NCBI GenBank assembly: GCA_036939755.1
Contig: JALLAZ010000771.1
Span: forward strand, 1-16,594
Length of the DNA: 16,594 nt
Origin: Stephanodiscus triporus
Lineage: Eukaryota; Bacillariophyta; Thalassiosirophyceae; Thalassiosirales; Thalassiosiraceae
Reading direction: 5' to 3'
Shown here: positions 16,440 to 16,594 of the stretch, one piece after another
Layout: every line of letters begins with the position of its first letter
How positions within the stretch are numbered: the stretch's first letter is position 1
The notes under the pieces: model-generated
Databases searched by the model: none
Told to the model about the DNA's origin: nothing
The model's input: the letters and a program-made list of their open reading frames with translations, nothing else
Translations under genes and position numbers: made by a program

Positions 16440-16594
16440 CCCCCCCCCCCTCGTAGACAACGACGACGACGACGACGACGTCCCTGCCCGTCCCCGCGCC
16501 TCACCCGGAGGGCGCGAGTGCCGACATCCTCCCGCGATCCTTCCTCCTCTCCTTCCCAGCCCCCCCCCCCCCCCCCCTTTTCCTGGTCGACGTC
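16440..16594. repeat. homopolymer and CGA microsatellite cluster at the window edge
   Basis: Contains a C10 run at about 16441-16450, a CGACGACGA run at about 16461-16480, and a C run of about 18 at 16561-16577. No coding sense can be read here. Such tracts are common sites of consensus and assembly error. Confidence 0.8.

Larger units (their letters stand above)
15352..16594 (-). pseudogene. REI1/ZNF622-like 60S ribosome biogenesis factor, many frameshifts, 5' end outside or unrecognisable
   Basis: REI1/ZNF622 is a zinc-finger cytosolic factor in late 60S maturation. On the minus strand, family blocks appear in the right order but in changing frames: KYSFCLPD (16286-16263), EGFLGYIATRRARWGNACLY (16237-16178), HMVEQ then KRHRKML (16120-16100), MDVEEYDAFYDF (16083-16048), then KDNGNDLRQTKTTK. 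A TGA (15925-15923) is followed by EEEEEEWEDVSDD (WEDVS at 15883-15869), a long Asp tract, YGMSMVPSGR, and, after another frame change, MNMNKMNKKGNNIATGVVTS with TAG near 15352. WEDVS after an acidic run, EGxLxYIxxxxxxGNxCLY and EEYDAFYDF fit REI1 well. At least five indels plus one stop are implied. The N-terminal zinc fingers are not seen; 16300-16594 is low-complexity. Since REI1 is normally important, an intact copy elsewhere or a poor local consensus is expected. Confidence 0.65.

Overview
The window looks like nuclear DNA of a stramenopile, most likely a centric diatom. The supporting signs are short spliceosomal introns (56-104 nt, GT..AG), a diatom-type cyclin, a single-pass membrane protein of a kind I associate with diatoms, a Ty1/copia reverse transcriptase of the stramenopile type, and CGA/TCG microsatellites running through coding sequence. 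Species cannot be assigned from the sequence alone. All family calls were made by reading motifs by eye; no database was searched.

Layout: (1) 1-4494 is mobile DNA. A copia-type polymerase fragment on the minus strand (1 to about 1220) meets, 5' end to 5' end, a 5'-truncated non-LTR retrotransposon on the plus strand (about 1218-4494). The retrotransposon's RT protein ends in a proline-rich linker and a DnaJ-type J-domain. It is followed by a second intact ORF of 363 codons and a hexameric 3' tail. (2) 4781-8720 is a CpG-rich gene block: a cyclin (+), a membrane protein (-) convergent with it, and a divergent LmeA/DUF2993-like gene (+) with a one-base frameshift and one small intron. (3) 8721-12532 is AT-richer. 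It holds an intact three-exon SIRT6-type sirtuin (-), a 139-bp foldback (MITE-like) element, a 373-bp element with 31-bp terminal inverted repeats and a short internal ORF, and a few weak small ORFs. (4) 12533 to about 14899 is a secreted M4 (thermolysin-like) metallopeptidase with a PPC domain and recognisable introns, broken by four indels and at least one stop. A KPTT-type repeat and a hydrophobic tail lie beyond its last domain. (5) 15352-16594 (-) is CpG-rich again and holds a recognisable but heavily frameshifted REI1/ZNF622-like 60S biogenesis factor that runs towards the window edge.

The genes do not form one pathway or an operon; they are ordinary eukaryotic neighbours in convergent and divergent pairs. 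The most unusual content is the RT-J-domain retrotransposon with its downstream ORF, the two short inverted-repeat elements, and the cluster of broken genes (DUF2993-like, M4, REI1-like) beside intact ones (cyclin, sirtuin, membrane protein, RT). That last pattern means either real gene decay or locally poor consensus sequence. A four-base tandem duplication and in-frame stops in the M4 gene favour decay there; the single-base event in the DUF2993-like gene could be either.
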